Source: Misgurnus anguillicaudatus
Lineage: Eukaryota; Chordata; Actinopteri; Cypriniformes; Cobitidae
Direction: 5' to 3'
DNA length: 64,000 nucleotides
Assembly: GCF_027580225.2 (NCBI RefSeq)
Contig: NC_073348.2
Span: forward strand, 23,132,001 to 23,196,000
Every line of letters starts with the position of its first letter. The stretch's first letter is position 1. This document shows, in pieces, positions 1-11,584 of the stretch. Both the position numbers and the translations under genes were made by a program. Under the pieces are notes generated by a model. The model was not told the origin of the DNA. It worked only from the letters and a program-made list of their open reading frames with translations, and did no database searches.

Positions 1-28
1 CACACACACACACACACACACACACACA
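1..28. repeat. (CA)n microsatellite, cut by window edge
   Basis: Fourteen CA units run from the first base of the window, so the tract probably extends to the left. Confidence 0.95.
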
Positions 29-239
29 GCTACTTGTTTGAAATGCCTTAGCAAAGAGCCTGGGGAACTCACAGTCGCCATGAGTAACTTTAAACCACAT
101 CTTTTTTCCAGAAGGGATACAAAACAAAAAAAACGGAACAGGACAGAAATGCAGATTCTTCAGCAAAAATGTATGTATTTGTAGGGATGCACCAATATAT
201 CTGCCTATAATCGGTATCGGGGAATAAAAAAAATTCCCC

Positions 240-1215
240 CCCCATCAGACATCATAACAAGGTGTAAAAACCAAAACTATCGGTATCTGTCGGAAGATGT
301 CATTCTAGTTAATCAAATATCGTATCGGCCCAGAAATGTTGTATCAGTTGTATGACAGTGACAACTGAATTGCAGTTTGTATGGTCTACACTTCTATGAT
401 TTCTCAACATAATACTTAAAAAAGGAGCAAAAAGCAAAACTATCGGTATCCATCGGTAGATGTTATTCCAAGTAATCGATTATTGGTATCGGCACAGATA
501 TTTTGTATCGGTTGGGTGACAGTGACAACAAAATTGCAGTTTGTTTGGCATTTCTATGATTTCTCAACATAAAACTTAAAAAAGGAGCAAAAATCTAAAC
601 TATTGGTATCTATCGGTAGATGTCATTCCAAGTAATCGAATATCGGTATCAGCCCAGATATTTGGTATCGGTTAGGTGACAGTGAAAACAAAATTGCATT
701 TTGTATGCCACTTCTAGGATTTCACAACATAATACTTAAAAAAAGGAGCAAAAAGCAAAACTATCGGTATCTATCGGTAGATGTCATTCCAAGTAATCGA
801 ATATTGGTATCGGCACAGATATTTTGTATCGGTTGGGTGACAGTGACACCAAAATTGCAGTTTGTTTGGCATTTCTATGATTTCTCAACATAAAACTTAA
901 AAAAGGAGCAAAAATCTAAACTATTGGTATCTATCGGTAGATGTCATTCCAAGTAATCGAATATCGGTATCGGCTCAGATATTTGGTATCGGTTGGGTGA
1001 CAGTGACAACAAAATTGCAGTTTGTATGGAATTTCTAGGATTTCACAACATAATACTTAAAAAAAGGAGCAAAAAGCAAAACTATTGGTATCTATCGGTA
1101 GATGTCATTCCAAGTAATCGAATATCTGTATCGGCTCAGATATTTGGTATCGGTTGGGTGACAGTGACAACAAAATTGCTTGTATGGAATTTCTAGGATT
1201 TCACGACATAATACT
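240..1215. repeat. Dimeric 160-bp tandem repeat (TATCGGTATC family)
   Basis: The block TATCGGTAGATGTCATTCC recurs starting near 451, 611, 772, 932 and 1093, a 160-161 bp period. Neighbouring units alternate: units 1, 3 and 5 follow AAAAAGCAAAAC, while units 2 and 4 follow AAAAATCTAAAC and read CTATTGGTATC. The real repeat is therefore an AB dimer of about 321 bp. A diverged unit precedes the array at 240-440, and more pieces lie at 1580-1617 and 2238-2450, separated by later insertions. Short reading frames here are by-products of the repeat. Confidence 0.85.
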
Positions 1216-1219
1216 TTAA

Positions 1220-1574
1220 AGGTGCAATGCGACTTTTAGAAGGATCTCTTAACAGAAATGCAATATAATATACATAACTATTTTATCAGTGGTGTATCAA
1301 GACTTTACATAATAAACTGTAATCTTTTTTATTACCTTAGAATGAGCCGTTTTTATCTACATACAGTGTGTGTCTTCTTACATGGAAGTCGCCGTCATGT
1401 TTCTACATTAGCCCCAAACGAACAAACTGCTCTAAAGAGCGCGTTTCATGCCTACGTTATCTCAGACGATGACATGTTTGTCCTGTGGCAGCTACGATAT
1501 GCGTTTTGAAATTGAGGGGTGAGCCGTTGGTTGCACTCACCACTAGATGCCACTAAAATTTACACACACCACCT
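1220..1574. mobile_element. TTAA-flanked MITE
   Basis: TTAA at 1216-1219 and again at 1575-1578 flanks a 355-bp segment that begins AGGTGCAATG and ends with an approximate inverse, ACACACCACCT. The end ACTAGATGCCACTAAAATTT is typical of a very common fish MITE type. TTAA duplication points to piggyBac-like or Kolobok-like transposition. It interrupts the 160-bp tandem repeat. A fragment with a similar right end is at about 24365-24414. Confidence 0.7.
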
Positions 1575-1617
1575 TTAAAACAAGGAGTAAAAAGCAAAAC
1601 TATCGGTATGTTTCGGT

Positions 1618-2237
1618 TGTCATGGGCTTACCAGATCTTTTGTACTAGACTCGGGTCTGAGTGTATCTGGCAAGACCATGACAGTACTATGTTCTGTGTG
1701 GGAGCATGTGGAGGCATATAGTTGTGTGGCTTCCACATGTGCCCAGTGTTTTGTGGCTGTCATGGTCTTGCCTGACCTTGGTTATTATCCAGGTCGGTTG
1801 TTAGTGGGCAAGACTATGCCAGCATTGTGTTTACGTGGGAACACGTGTGTTTTCACATCATGTATGTGTGACACGTGTTCCCAGTGTCTTGTCACTTTTA
1901 CCCTACTCCCTTATGTACTCGTGTCTTAAGTGATTAATTATGTTCACCTGTTCCCCATTGATGTGGTGTCTTTATAATGCCCTCTCGTTCTCCGTCTTGT
2001 GCGCGTACGTTGTTTGTGAAAACTCAGTGTTCATGTGCTTCGTGTGTTTTGATACCTGTTCTTGTACTCCCGTGTTCCTGTTTGTGTTTCATCACAGTTT
2101 TCAGTTTATCCTCTGTTTTACCCCCATGTGGGTGTTTCTGTTCTGTTGTTAATAAATACATAGTTATATTTTTGTACATCCTTGCGTTTGGGTTCGTCTT
2201 TTAGTTTTCCAGTATTCGGTGTAATCCCACCGTGACA
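1618..2237 (+). mobile_element. Solo LTR of an LTR retrotransposon
   Basis: A 620-bp segment begins TGTCATGG and ends CCGTGACA, the TG...CA ends of an LTR, and is flanked by the same five bases, TCGGT, at 1613-1617 and 2238-2242. An AATAAA polyadenylation signal lies near 2151, in the expected later part. No internal retroelement genes are present, so it is a solo LTR left by recombination between two LTRs. A 5-bp duplication suits Gypsy-like or endogenous retroviral elements; the exact family cannot be named. Open frames inside it show no similarity I recognise. Confidence 0.75.
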
Positions 2238-2888
2238 TCGGTAGAATTTATTCTAAGTAATCAAAAATCAGTATCGGGACAGAAATTTTGTATTAGTTGG
2301 GTGACATTAACAAGAGAATTGCAGTTTGTACACTCTGCAATTTTAGGATTTCACGACATAATACTTTATAACAAGGAGCAAAAAAGCAAAACTATCGGTA
2401 GATATCATTCTAATCGAATACCGGTGTCTGCACAGAAATTTTGTATCAGTACATCCCCAGTATTTTTGAAATCAGTCTAAGCTTTTAGGGTATGATGTTG
2501 TCATTACAAATAAAATTCAACGAATTGTGAAAGGACCTGGTACTGAAACATATTTTTTTCATTTGGGCTCAGTTGTATCCATGATTAAATTAACTGCACC
2601 GAACAGAATCTGTTGAACCAAATATCTCCATCATGTACCAGCACCACATCCTCTGATCATTGTCAACAGTCTAAAAATAAAACCCCAGTAAGAATGTGTT
2701 GCTAGTTGTTGCCATCACAAAGTCTATCCACACAACCTCAGCCTCAGATGGACTGAGCTTTGACAAAAGACACCGTGGCCCACTATAAACATTAAGATGG
2801 ACACATTTACCAAATATTCTTAATTCAAATAATTATAATCCTGATTACATTATTTCATTGTTTGTGGGCACCGAAAGTTCAAATTAAC

Positions 2889-3158
2889 TCAAAGATCTAC
2901 AAAAAGGTTCCTTATGATTTTTCTTGGTTCTTCTGGATCATTAAAACAGATGTTTCTCTTGGCTATCTTAACTAATCTCTCAGGATGAGTTGGTTCATCC
3001 CACATCAGTTGATATTTCAAGCAGAACTTATTCTGTGAATCAGTTACTGTAAATGGAAAAACCTGTTTGAACTGTTTAAAACTGCACAATATTTGAGATT
3101 TGTCTTCAAAGCCTGGAAAAACTTTTATTAACCAATTGCATGTCACTAAAACCCACAT
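2889..3158 (-). CDS. Unrecognised 89-codon reading frame, possible exon or relic
   Basis: This minus-strand frame encodes a peptide with balanced composition rather than the Leu/Ser/Phe-rich look of random AT-rich frames. Its last 50 residues are charged, with WDEPTHP and NDPEEPRKIIRNLF. An AG acceptor (CATTTACAG) lies inside it near 3050, so only the last part might be an exon ending at the stop near 2889. I recognise no domain and see no partner exon. It could be a terminal exon of the gene whose first exon is at 12170, a transposon protein fragment, or chance. Confidence 0.2.
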   Translation of the reverse strand: MWVLVTCNWLIKVFPGFEDKSQILCSFKQFKQVFPFTVTDSQNKFCLKYQLMWDEPTHPERLVKIAKRNICFNDPEEPRKIIRNLFVDL

Positions 3159-4655
3159 CTAAATGAGAATCCGACGCCTTGGCTAAGAGAATAAATATGT
3201 CAGAAAGAAATGGGTGGGTTTCCATTGGTGGAGTCTTTTCTTTATGAAGACCACCCAGATACGTTACAGAGCATTTGAAAGGTTTTTAATACCAAAAGTT
3301 TAGGATATGAAGCTAAGTGGAACGCTGGGAAGAACGGCACAAAGAGATCTCACATTTCAACGTGCATGCGGGAAACTTGTCAAGAGACAAAACAGAAGCT
3401 GGAATAAAAAAAATATGTGAAACAAAAGAAAAACAGGCCACTAAAGAAACCCAGACTAAGAATAACTTCAAGAAACGTCTCTCTCTCGTCCCTAAACAAT
3501 CACTGTATTTCCTGCTAATAAGACATTACAAGGCAGGGAGAGCTAAATGAAGTGGTTTTTCAGACCAGAGGAATATCCTGAGGGAGTGTATGTCTGTGTT
3601 TGTAATTACAGAGCATATATTTAGAAAGTCGAACAGATTAAAGTTGTCAAAGCTCTCGGTTGGATCCACCAAGCAGCCTGTGACCAAACTGCCATGATCG
3701 AGTCACAAGGAAAAATACAGTTTCCTTGTATATCAGCAAGGAGAAGAGACACTAAGCCATAAAGATGGAGAAAATTTGAAGAATTCCAATCGGTTGAGTC
3801 CTGGGTTCAGGGTGTGCCCTGGGCGACGCCTTTCACAGATTTAGAGAATAAAGGTGCTTGAATTTTACATGAAGAGGTAAAGCAAAACCATGTCTCTGAA
3901 AATCTGCTTTATACAAACCAGATCAACTATAACCAACTGTGATGTTCTAAAATCTTGATGAAAGAATAAAGTCAACGTTTGGGATTTATAAAATCTTAGT
4001 TTTCACTTTGTTGAAATACCTTTGCTACTTGTTCCTGTAGCTCAACTGTAGCTAACAAAGCTCATGGTCATATGTTCAATTCACAGGGAACACAAGTTTA
4101 TCAAATGTGTATGACTTTCAGATAAATGCATCTTCCAAATGCATCCATATATAGTGGTCAACCGACATGGTTTTTTTATGGGCGATGGCAATATTAAGAA
4201 AGAAATGTGGCCGATTGGCCACTATGAGGCAAATATAAAACAAATGTAGGCTACAGTAATTACAGTAAATGAGATACAAAAGAAAATTAGTGAAACTAAA
4301 TAAACATTTGCTATGAATATTATTATTTACAATAAAAAAATATTTTTACCGCAGATCTGTAACTCATAGTACTGTTTGAGTAAAGCTAGAAGTATAAATG
4401 TGATACACATTTCGTCATCCGAATAGTATGCGCGCACTGTATGCACACCACCGGATATTTTTGTAACCGCACATACTTTGTACGCATAGGTCACGCATGC
4501 TTGTACATATAAATGCAGTATGTAGCCCAGAAGATGCATTGTATTTTGTCGTAGTGTGCATACGTTGAACGTCTGCGTACACGAACGAGTCAAATAAACT
4601 ATGCTTTGCAAGGCTGTGCATTCGACCATGCGTAAAAAACACACTATACCAAGGC
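3159..4655. other. Unassigned AT-rich intergenic DNA
   Basis: No exon, RNA gene or clear transposon ends were recognised. A plus-strand 77-codon frame at 3317-3550 is rich in Lys and Glu, has no recognised family, and is probably chance. From 4150 the DNA contains GGCCGATTGGCCAC-type repeats that reappear near 5180-5215 on the far side of the Harbinger-like element, suggesting that the element sits in an older repeat. Confidence 0.5.
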
Positions 4656-4658
4656 TTA

Positions 4659-5032
4659 TGGTGCGTTCACACCAGCCGTGGTAGAGGCGGCAAAAACGCG
4701 CTAATCGTGCGTAGTTGGACGCTTGAACATTTTGAATTAGCGCGTGAAATTCTAGGCATTCGAGACATTCACGAGGAAATTTGCATAATTTTGCGACTCC
4801 GCTGAGACTCCGCTCGCTTCCTGTAATCACGTCACTACTACAGCAAGGTCCTGATTGGTTAACGCAGCACGGAAATCCGCTGAAGTTTAAATTTTTCAAC
4901 TCGCGCGTTTCCCGCGGCAATGCTCAATTCGCGCGTACCGCGCCGCAGGATGCCTAATCGCGTCTTTGCATTCACTAAACATGTAAATCATCTGCGCTTG
5001 CCGCCTCTACCGCATCTGGTGTGAACCCTGCA
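4659..5032. mobile_element. Harbinger-like MITE with long terminal inverted repeats
   Basis: The ends TGGTGCGTTCACACCAG and its approximate inverse CTGGTGTGAACCCTGCA enclose 374 bp. The inverted repeat continues through GTAGAGGCGGCAA on the left and TTGCCGCCTCTAC on the right. The trinucleotide TTA occurs at 4656-4658 and 5033-5035, matching the 3-bp TWA target duplication of PIF/Harbinger elements. No transposase is encoded. The long minus-strand reading frame across it is an artefact. A related, left-truncated copy is at about 23935-24222. Confidence 0.7.
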
Positions 5033-5273
5033 TTAGGATTTTGGTGCTACCCAGAGAGTTGTTGTGTAACACAACGTAACATCACGTTAAAAAGTGAATA
5101 ATGATTGCATCGATGATTTACTTTTGCTTTACATCTAAAGGTCTTTTTATTACGAACAACATAAGGAACAGAAAGACTTATTGGCCAATCAAAAAGATGT
5201 ATCGGCTAATGCCTATATTGGGAAATGTTTTATATTGTATATATCGGTCTATAAATGAACACTAACAATTTAA

Positions 5274-5937
5274 GGAGCGGTTTCCCGGACAGGGATTAGC
5301 TTAAGCCAAGACTAGGTCTTAGTTTAATTAGGAAATATAACTAGTTTGAACAAACATGCCATACTAACAACATTACCTATGTGCATTTTGAGGCAAAACA
5401 AAGGGCATTGATGTATTTTAAGATGTGTCAGCGCAAGTTGTTTTCAATTTGGACAGCTTTTACATTTATTTTAGTCTATCGCTGCGTCCGAAACCATCTA
5501 ATTCAGTACCTACTATACAGTATGCGAAGTACCTACTTACTTGGCGTTAAAACAGTAGGTACTGTATAGTATGAATCCTGGTAGTATTAATGAGATTCGG
5601 ACGTACTACATCCGCCATGTTGCTACATCACGTGACATACGTCGTCTTCACGTCATGTCATTTCAGCGCGAAAACAGCCGCATGCCTCTTCTTCTTTGTT
5701 GGATAACTCCTCTCCCGGGGTATCATGGGATAGTGAAGCGTCCATCGTATGCACACTGCAAAATCTAACCCGACGTAGTAGGTCATCCGGGTACTTTTCG
5801 CATACTGTTTTTCGAATACTATGTATTCGGACATACTACTCGCCTCGCCTACTGCTTTTCGCGTACTATATAGTATGAAGTAGGCAGTTTCGGACGCAGC
5901 ACTCGACTAGTCTAATCTCTGTCCGGGAAACCGCCCC
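5274..5937. mobile_element. Inverted-repeat MITE (GCGGTTTCCCGGACAG family), interrupted
   Basis: The left end GCGGTTTCCCGGACAGG (from 5277) and the right end CTGTCCGGGAAACCGC (to 5934) are inverted repeats of about 23 bp with one mismatch. This family recurs at 7742, 10633, 21690, 33660 (partial) and 57103. This copy is expanded by a second element at 5481-5900. Confidence 0.75.
5481..5900. mobile_element. MITE nested inside the 5274-5937 element
   Basis: The segment starts GCTGCGTCCGAAAC and ends GTTTCGGACGCAGC, perfect 14-bp inverted ends. Inner sequences ACTATACAGTATGCGAAGT and TACTATATAGTATGAAGTA continue the symmetry. It lies in the right half of the surrounding MITE, splitting the usual TTTTAGTC...GACTAGTCTAATC junction. 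Non-coding. Confidence 0.7.
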
Positions 5938-7741
5938 TAAGAGTTTGCTTCCAAAATGACATAAATTTGTTTTTTGTCAAAACATGTTGATTATTATGTT
6001 ATTATGTTTTTATTGTGCTACTTAGCTGTATTTTTTTTAGTTATGAAGGCTTATATCAAAAACAAACCATCTGCAGTTTGATTGATATTAATTGAAGTGC
6101 ACAATCAAAAGAGTTGGGTTTGGGTGAAGGATTAGGATAAAACAGTGCTCATCCGGCGAGATTTCGTTTGCTGTATCCCTTCTATCCACAACCGCAGGCG
6201 TGGCGGGGATGTTTTAGGCGTGGCGGGCCGCCACGGTAGAATGTATATGTATAAAAACAGAGTTATCTCCTTTTGAACCAAACTCTTCAATTTGTTCAAG
6301 CTTTAGGATGAATTTGACTAGGGCAAAAATCCAATAAACACTTGCTATTTTCAAGGCTAGTTTTAATTCCAGGACACAGGTATCTGCACCTGTGAACTCG
6401 TGATGTCAGGCCAGCTTTAACACATCACAACAATGGCGTTCTCAGACAGCCTTGAGAGCATCTTATTCCTTTTTGTAACGCCACACTCAGCACGAGATCT
6501 CAAAAGCTCCCAGCATCCAATCTTGGCTGAGCGTGAATGATGACATCTGCTGCTAGGGAGATTTTTAGCAGGGTAACATAGATTGCATTATTGCGACATT
6601 AATTTAGTTTTTGCTTTATTGCCACATGTAACAGTAACAGGAAACAGTGTAAAAAGAGGGTAATAATAAGAGGTGCACTTGAATCTTTCATCAGTAGTCA
6701 GATATGTCATGCATTACTACATAAGGACACAATGAGGGGGCAGAGCTGTTATGTAACAAACTGTTCTTGATAAATAGCAACAGTACACAGTTGTGTCAGA
6801 ACTGAGCATGTCTCATGCATACAGTAAGATAAGCAGCATCACTCTATTGTGCTTCAATTGGATCCATCCAAACAATGGATAACAGCAAATTTCCAGAAAG
6901 TACAAAAATGTGTCATGAATTATAACTCATTCACTACTCATAACAGAATGTGTGTGACTTTCCTAATCTTTATGTAAAGCCATACAGAGCCGCAGTCTAT
7001 TTGTAGCAAGCAACAATCATTGTTATTTATACTTTAGTCACAAGGCAAAGACAACAGCTGTCCGAAAAAACTCATAACACGAGAGTTATGAGAATCCATG
7101 TCAACATGAGTCCTTTAATATCTCAAATTGAGTTCAGTTTAATGTTTATTTAGTATGAAACTGGAAGTTAGTTAACACTGTATGTGCTGCTAGTCGCACA
7201 CATCGCATAATAAAATAATAGCAAATGAAATGCAGTCGGAATTAAACTAAACTTTTGTGTCGGATTAGTGCTGCCGTGTTTTTAACAGTGAAATGTCGAG
7301 ATTGAAAAATAAACATGACAGTGGAGGTGAAGAAACTGTTGCCATGGAGACATGAAATAAATGTTTACTATCAGTAGAGAGGTATTCGTGTGTGTGTCAG
7401 GAGGAAAACAAGCACACTTTCTAAAGCACACTGAGGTTTTTGAACTTCAGCCAAACAAATGGGTGACAAAAATCACGCAAGGACAAGCTAGTTAAGGTCA
7501 CTGTCGGATCAATGAAAATACCAAAGATGTCAATTTTACCATAAGTTCTTTTTATTATAAGTTGCATTAAGATTCCAAGATTAAGCCTAGTTTGAATTTT
7601 ATTGCATTATTTATTAGTTCCAATACATTAAAGACCTAAAAAAAGTATAAGCACTCAATACCATAGCATAGGCCTTTTGCACTGCTCTCCATATGGTCAC
7701 AGAGCCACCTTGTGGTTAAGAAACTAACACAACACCACTAT
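5938..7741. other. Unassigned DNA, possibly with conserved non-coding sequence
   Basis: No transposon ends or exons were recognised across about 1.8 kb. The stretch 6360-6560 is less AT-rich than its surroundings, contains CAGGTG and CAGATG E-box-like words, and has stops in all frames. It could be a regulatory element of the gene starting at 12234, but only a cross-species comparison would show this. Confidence 0.35.
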
Positions 7742-7839
7742 AGGCCAGTTTCCAGGACAGAGAGTTAAATTAAGCCAGGACTAGGCCGTAGTTATATAGG
7801 GAAATTTAGGTATGTTTGTCTTAAGACAAAACAATAGCA

Positions 7840-7895
<56 letters not shown>

Positions 7896-7994
7896 ATATG
7901 TCAGTGCGAGCTGTTATCAGGTAAGACAACTCAAACATGCATTTTAGTCTTGGACTACTAAGACTTAAGCCCTGTCTGCGAAACCATCCCTGTA
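7742..7994. mobile_element. Diverged copy of the GCGGTTTCCCGGACAG-family MITE
   Basis: The left end AGTTTCCAGGACAGAGAG and the right end CCCTGTCTGCGAAACC are inverted and match the family at 5274. The middle contains AAGCCAGGACTAGG, also typical of the family, and a long (TA)n tract. Confidence 0.6.
7843..7892. repeat. (TA)n microsatellite
   Basis: About 50 bp of uninterrupted alternating T and A inside the MITE at 7742-7994. Such tracts are self-complementary and length-unstable. Confidence 0.95.
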
Positions 7995-8246
7995 TGTTAA
8001 GTATTTTAGTATAAAGAAAAGCACATGGAAACCAAGGACAAACATTATGTTATATCCATCGCTTTTTTATTGCTTTTTGCCATCCTGGAATTTCAAAGCC
8101 TTGTAGTTTTTCATACAATAGTTGCATCACTTATTTTTTTAGAACCTGTTTTAAAGCTAAAACAGGCCCTGGCATACCATTTGTAGTATTATAGTAGTAA
8201 ATATATAGAAAATTTGAGCGCATTTTAGTTTTGATATACATATTTT

Positions 8247-8510
8247 AGTGGTTCTCAAACTGGGGAGCCCTGAGATGGTCCAAGGGGGCCCCAGTTTAAT
8301 GACATTTTATAAAATACATTAATTTATCATTAATTCTGTGTAATTAAACCTCTACTAACCAACAGCATTACATTGTATAAATCAATATGTTTTGTTTAAT
8401 TCAAATTTGAAGTTTTGTAATGTTTTATGTCATAAATTTTCTTTGGGGGGGCACGAGGGGATGCACCGTAAACAAGGGGGGCTGCACCACCTAATAGTTT
8501 GAGAACCACT
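8247..8510. mobile_element. hAT-like MITE
   Basis: Perfect 15-bp inverted ends AGTGGTTCTCAAACT and AGTTTGAGAACCACT enclose 264 bp with G-rich stretches (GGGGGGGCACGAGGGG). CAGTGGTTCTCAA ends are characteristic of a vertebrate hAT MITE class. The flanks CATATTTT and ACATTTT resemble a mutated target duplication. Non-coding. Confidence 0.7.
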
Positions 8511-9001
8511 GACATTTTGCATTTGAATGTATGAAAAGGCACTCTGGCGACATCTGCTGGTCAAATGCATTTAAATATAACCCAAACATGACTAGGTCAT
8601 TTACAATATCCAATTTCATTTTCACATCTAGATGGTTCTTTAATATGATGGCTACGTCCGAAAGCTATAAAGTGCGGCATTTAAGAGGCTGCATTCCAAG
8701 AAGGCATCAATGGATTTCCGAAACCACTTAACTGTTTGCCCTGTCTCCTGAGACCTTTATCTGATCGATTTTTAAAGGCAGAATGTATCCTTCTCTGCCT
8801 TTCATGTCTCACAATGCTATCCTAACAAGATCAAGCATTTGGAGCACAGTTTTGTATAAATGTTATAATATCCACTTCTGTAGCATTTCTAGCAAAAAAA
8901 TACAAGTATGTGATTGGTAATTGTAAAGACGCAGCTCCCTAAACTTTTGGATGCAGCCGATGTTTAAAATGAAAAACATATAAAGTATAACTATATAACA
9001 C

Positions 9002-9171
9002 TACACAAAAAAATCCTGGGTAATTTCCCAGCTTTGGGTTAAAAAGGGACAAACCGTTGCCGTTGCGCTAAATTAACCCAGAAAATGTTTATATTTGACT
9101 CAGTAATGGTTAATAGGTCCCTTTTTGACCCAGCACTGGGAAGAAAATAACCCAACATTTTTTTAAAAGTG
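9002..9171. mobile_element. Short MITE with AACCCAG/CTGGGTT ends
   Basis: A 170-bp segment starts ACACAAAAAAATCCTGGGT and ends ACCCAACATTTTTTTAAAAGT, approximate inverted ends. The inner words GGTTAAAAAGGGAC and GTCCCTTTTTGACC are also inverted. This is a common fish MITE design. Confidence 0.55.
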
Positions 9172-9649
9172 TAATAGACCTTTATGTATATAAGAGTATA
9201 AGATTTATACCTTTATATATCCAACACTTTTTACCTTATTGGGCATTTATATATAGACTATTTTGTTGTGTCAATAAAAATCTTTCTGAGGCACTTCACA
9301 CTATTACATCCTAATAATACACAAACTTTACACAAGTACGCATTGTCCATAGATGTACAGCCTTAATCACATGCACACAAATGCAGAATACAATTTCATC
9401 TGTGACCCACAACCCCAAGCAACTCATTCGCCTTCCCTGATCCCAACTCAAAACAAAAACAAACATTCATGAACAAGAATGCCCTCATTAACATTTCTTT
9501 GTAAGATAGCGGTCTGTTTGTATGAACAAATTCTCTTACTCCGAGAAATAAAAGAATATTGCTAATGTAAAACCAATAAAACTGACCCAGTTACATACAG
9601 TGACTGTCTGGTCATTTTGTTCTGCAGTCTGGGAAATGGGTTAAAACCA

Positions 9650-9850
9650 GCCTGATCTCACGAGAATTTCGTACATATTTTACGAGTTGGCTAATTGTAT
9701 GAATTCATACGAAGTTAATCGTGCAAAAACAACAATGAAACCCAACCCCTAACCCCAACGCCACAGGGGTCAAGGCAAATCGTACAAAAGCTTACGAATG
9801 TGGTTGTATGAATTAGTTCATCGTAAAATATATACAAATTCTATATACAT
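9650..9850. repeat. Dispersed fish repeat (CTGATCTCACGAGAATTTCG type)
   Basis: The words CTCACGAGAATTTCGTAC, TTTTACGAGTTGG and, after a spacer, ATTAGTTCATCGTAAAATAT form a loose inverted arrangement known from very abundant repeats in cyprinid genomes. Called from memory of the motif only. Confidence 0.45.
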
Positions 9851-10290
9851 ATATACAACGCAAGAAACGCAAGAAAGCGTTGGTTAAAACATACTACTGA
9901 GAAACAATATCAGTATGAAAGCAGTTATTTTTAGTTTGTGTGTACAAAAAGCAATGTTGTAAAAAGTAAATATTTACAGTATATTCAAACCCTCCCGGAT
10001 ATGAATTACGACAAGTTTACTGTAACTGAGATGTATAATATGTCACATTTTCTGATCCAAATTTAACAACTACTTAAAAGTCACATAATGAGAACTTCCT
10101 ACAGTACAAACACTACGTATATATTATTATGCAAAATGTTAGTGTTCTTTACAACATACAACCTTCACATGATGATATTATGAATTAACCATACATTTGA
10201 ATATGTAAATAAAATACACAAATTATACCACATACCCCCATGCTTCACAAAGACAGGAAATTATTGCTTGGCCCTGCATGTAAATCCAGC

Positions 10291-10570
10291 TTAAAGGGAC
10301 AGTTCACTCAAAAATGAAAATTCTGTCATTATTTTCTCACCCTCAAGTAGTTCAAAACCTGTAAAAACTTTTTTTGCTGAACATAAAGGAAGATATTAGT
10401 AATCATGTAGGAAACATGAGCACCATTGACTTCCATAGTAGGAAATAAAAATACTATGGAAAGTCAATTGTGCTCAAAAACGGTTTGGTTACAAACATCT
10501 TCTTTTGTGTTCATCAGAACAAAGAAATTGTACAGGTCTGTCACAGCATGATAGTGAATAAATGAAATGT
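10291..10570. mobile_element. TTAA-type MITE (AGGGACAGTTCACTC), right end lost
   Basis: TTAA at 10291-10294 is followed by AGGGACAGTTCACTCAAAA, the left end of the family found complete at 55566-55771. The middle has a short inverted pair around GACTTCCATAGTAGG. The right end has decayed into GATAGTGAATAAATG. Confidence 0.55.
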
Positions 10571-10632
10571 AAATGAAATTCAAGCTACCCCTGTACAAAA
10601 ACATGGCTATGAGCCAAGAGACTGAACATTAA

Positions 10633-11192
10633 GGGTGGTTTCCCGGACAAGGATTAGCTTAAACCAGGACTAGGCCTTAGTTTAATTAGGAAATATTACT
10701 AGTTTAACAAACATGCCTTATCAAAAACATACATTTTTAAAAGATTTTCAGTTTCATTTAGGCAGCGGAGGACAACCGGCGCAGCGCGTCAAAGATGGGG
10801 CACACAATTATTTCTATTCCATGAACTCGGAGTTGCTTTATCATGTTCGACGTGCACCCTCCTATGCACGAAACAATCTTGCCGCAAATGTTGCATTTTG
10901 CCGAGATTTCGTTCTGTTTAGAAGTGAAGCCACACTTTGGACCGCCGACGCACGCTATCCATGTTTGACTTGCTAAGTTATGCCAACACTTCCGGTAGAC
11001 GCTTCTCAGCGGTCTGTTTTTCCGGTCAGCAGACTGTGAATCGAAACTAGGAATCGAAATTTAAACTTTTGAACGATTCCAGGGAAATCGCAAAGCTAGT
11101 TCCGGTTCCAATCGATACTCGATACCCAAGCCTACTCTTACATTTATTTAGTATAGGACTAGTCTAATCCGTGTCCGGGAAACCGCCCCATA
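10633..11192. mobile_element. GCGGTTTCCCGGACAG-family MITE with internal foreign DNA
   Basis: The left end GGTTTCCCGGACAAGGATTAG and the right end CTAATCCGTGTCCGGGAAACC are inverted. The interior (about 10740-11140) is GC-richer than the flanks and carries CGATACTCGATACCC, resembling a hAT family found at 14816 and 30934, so it probably holds a nested fragment. An 87-codon plus-strand frame inside it is not recognised. Confidence 0.6.
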
Positions 11193-11584
11193 ATGATTAA
11201 TCTAAACTGATGACTATGTAACATCATTGTACATCTTTATAGGCCACAAAGATGGTGACGTAATCTGTCAAAAAGTTTAGGGATGGTTTTTAGTATAAAG
11301 AAATGCAGTGAGACAACACTAAAGACTGCATCGATACTTGCATGGATGAACTGATTGTGATGAAACTGCCATAACATCAGACCAGACACACAGTAACTCC
11401 TCTGCAAATAAAGCCTTTTTATATGACTTGTTATTGAGAAAATAAAGGCCTGAAGGTGTGGGTTGTTTGACAAGAGGCACAGTTTGGTTTAAATAGACGA
11501 CGTATTATGTTACATAAAGATAGAGTGAATTACACTTAATACTTCCTGAACCCAGTCTAATGTATGTGATTAAAATGTGTTTAT

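Larger units (their letters stand above)
182..2460. mobile_element. Possible hAT-like element carrying an internal tandem repeat
   Basis: The left edge reads AGGGATGCACCA (from about 183) and the right edge near 2450 reads ACATCCCCA, roughly the inverted counterpart. GGGATGCA-type ends are common in fish hAT elements. The interior is almost wholly the 160-bp tandem repeat, plus a TTAA element (1220-1574) and a solo LTR (1618-2237). No clear target duplication was found, so the outer boundaries are tentative and the whole could simply be a tandem array. Confidence 0.35.

Noticed and set aside
1678..2204. Cys-rich frames of 70-83 codons
   Set aside because: They lie inside the solo LTR, overlap each other in different frames and carry no recognised domain.
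4327..4920. 197-codon minus-strand frame
   Set aside because: It runs into the Harbinger-like inverted repeat element and has the Cys/Tyr-rich look of a chance translation; no domain recognised.
10713..10976. 87-codon plus-strand frame
   Set aside because: Lies within a MITE carrying a nested fragment; no recognised domain and no splice partner.
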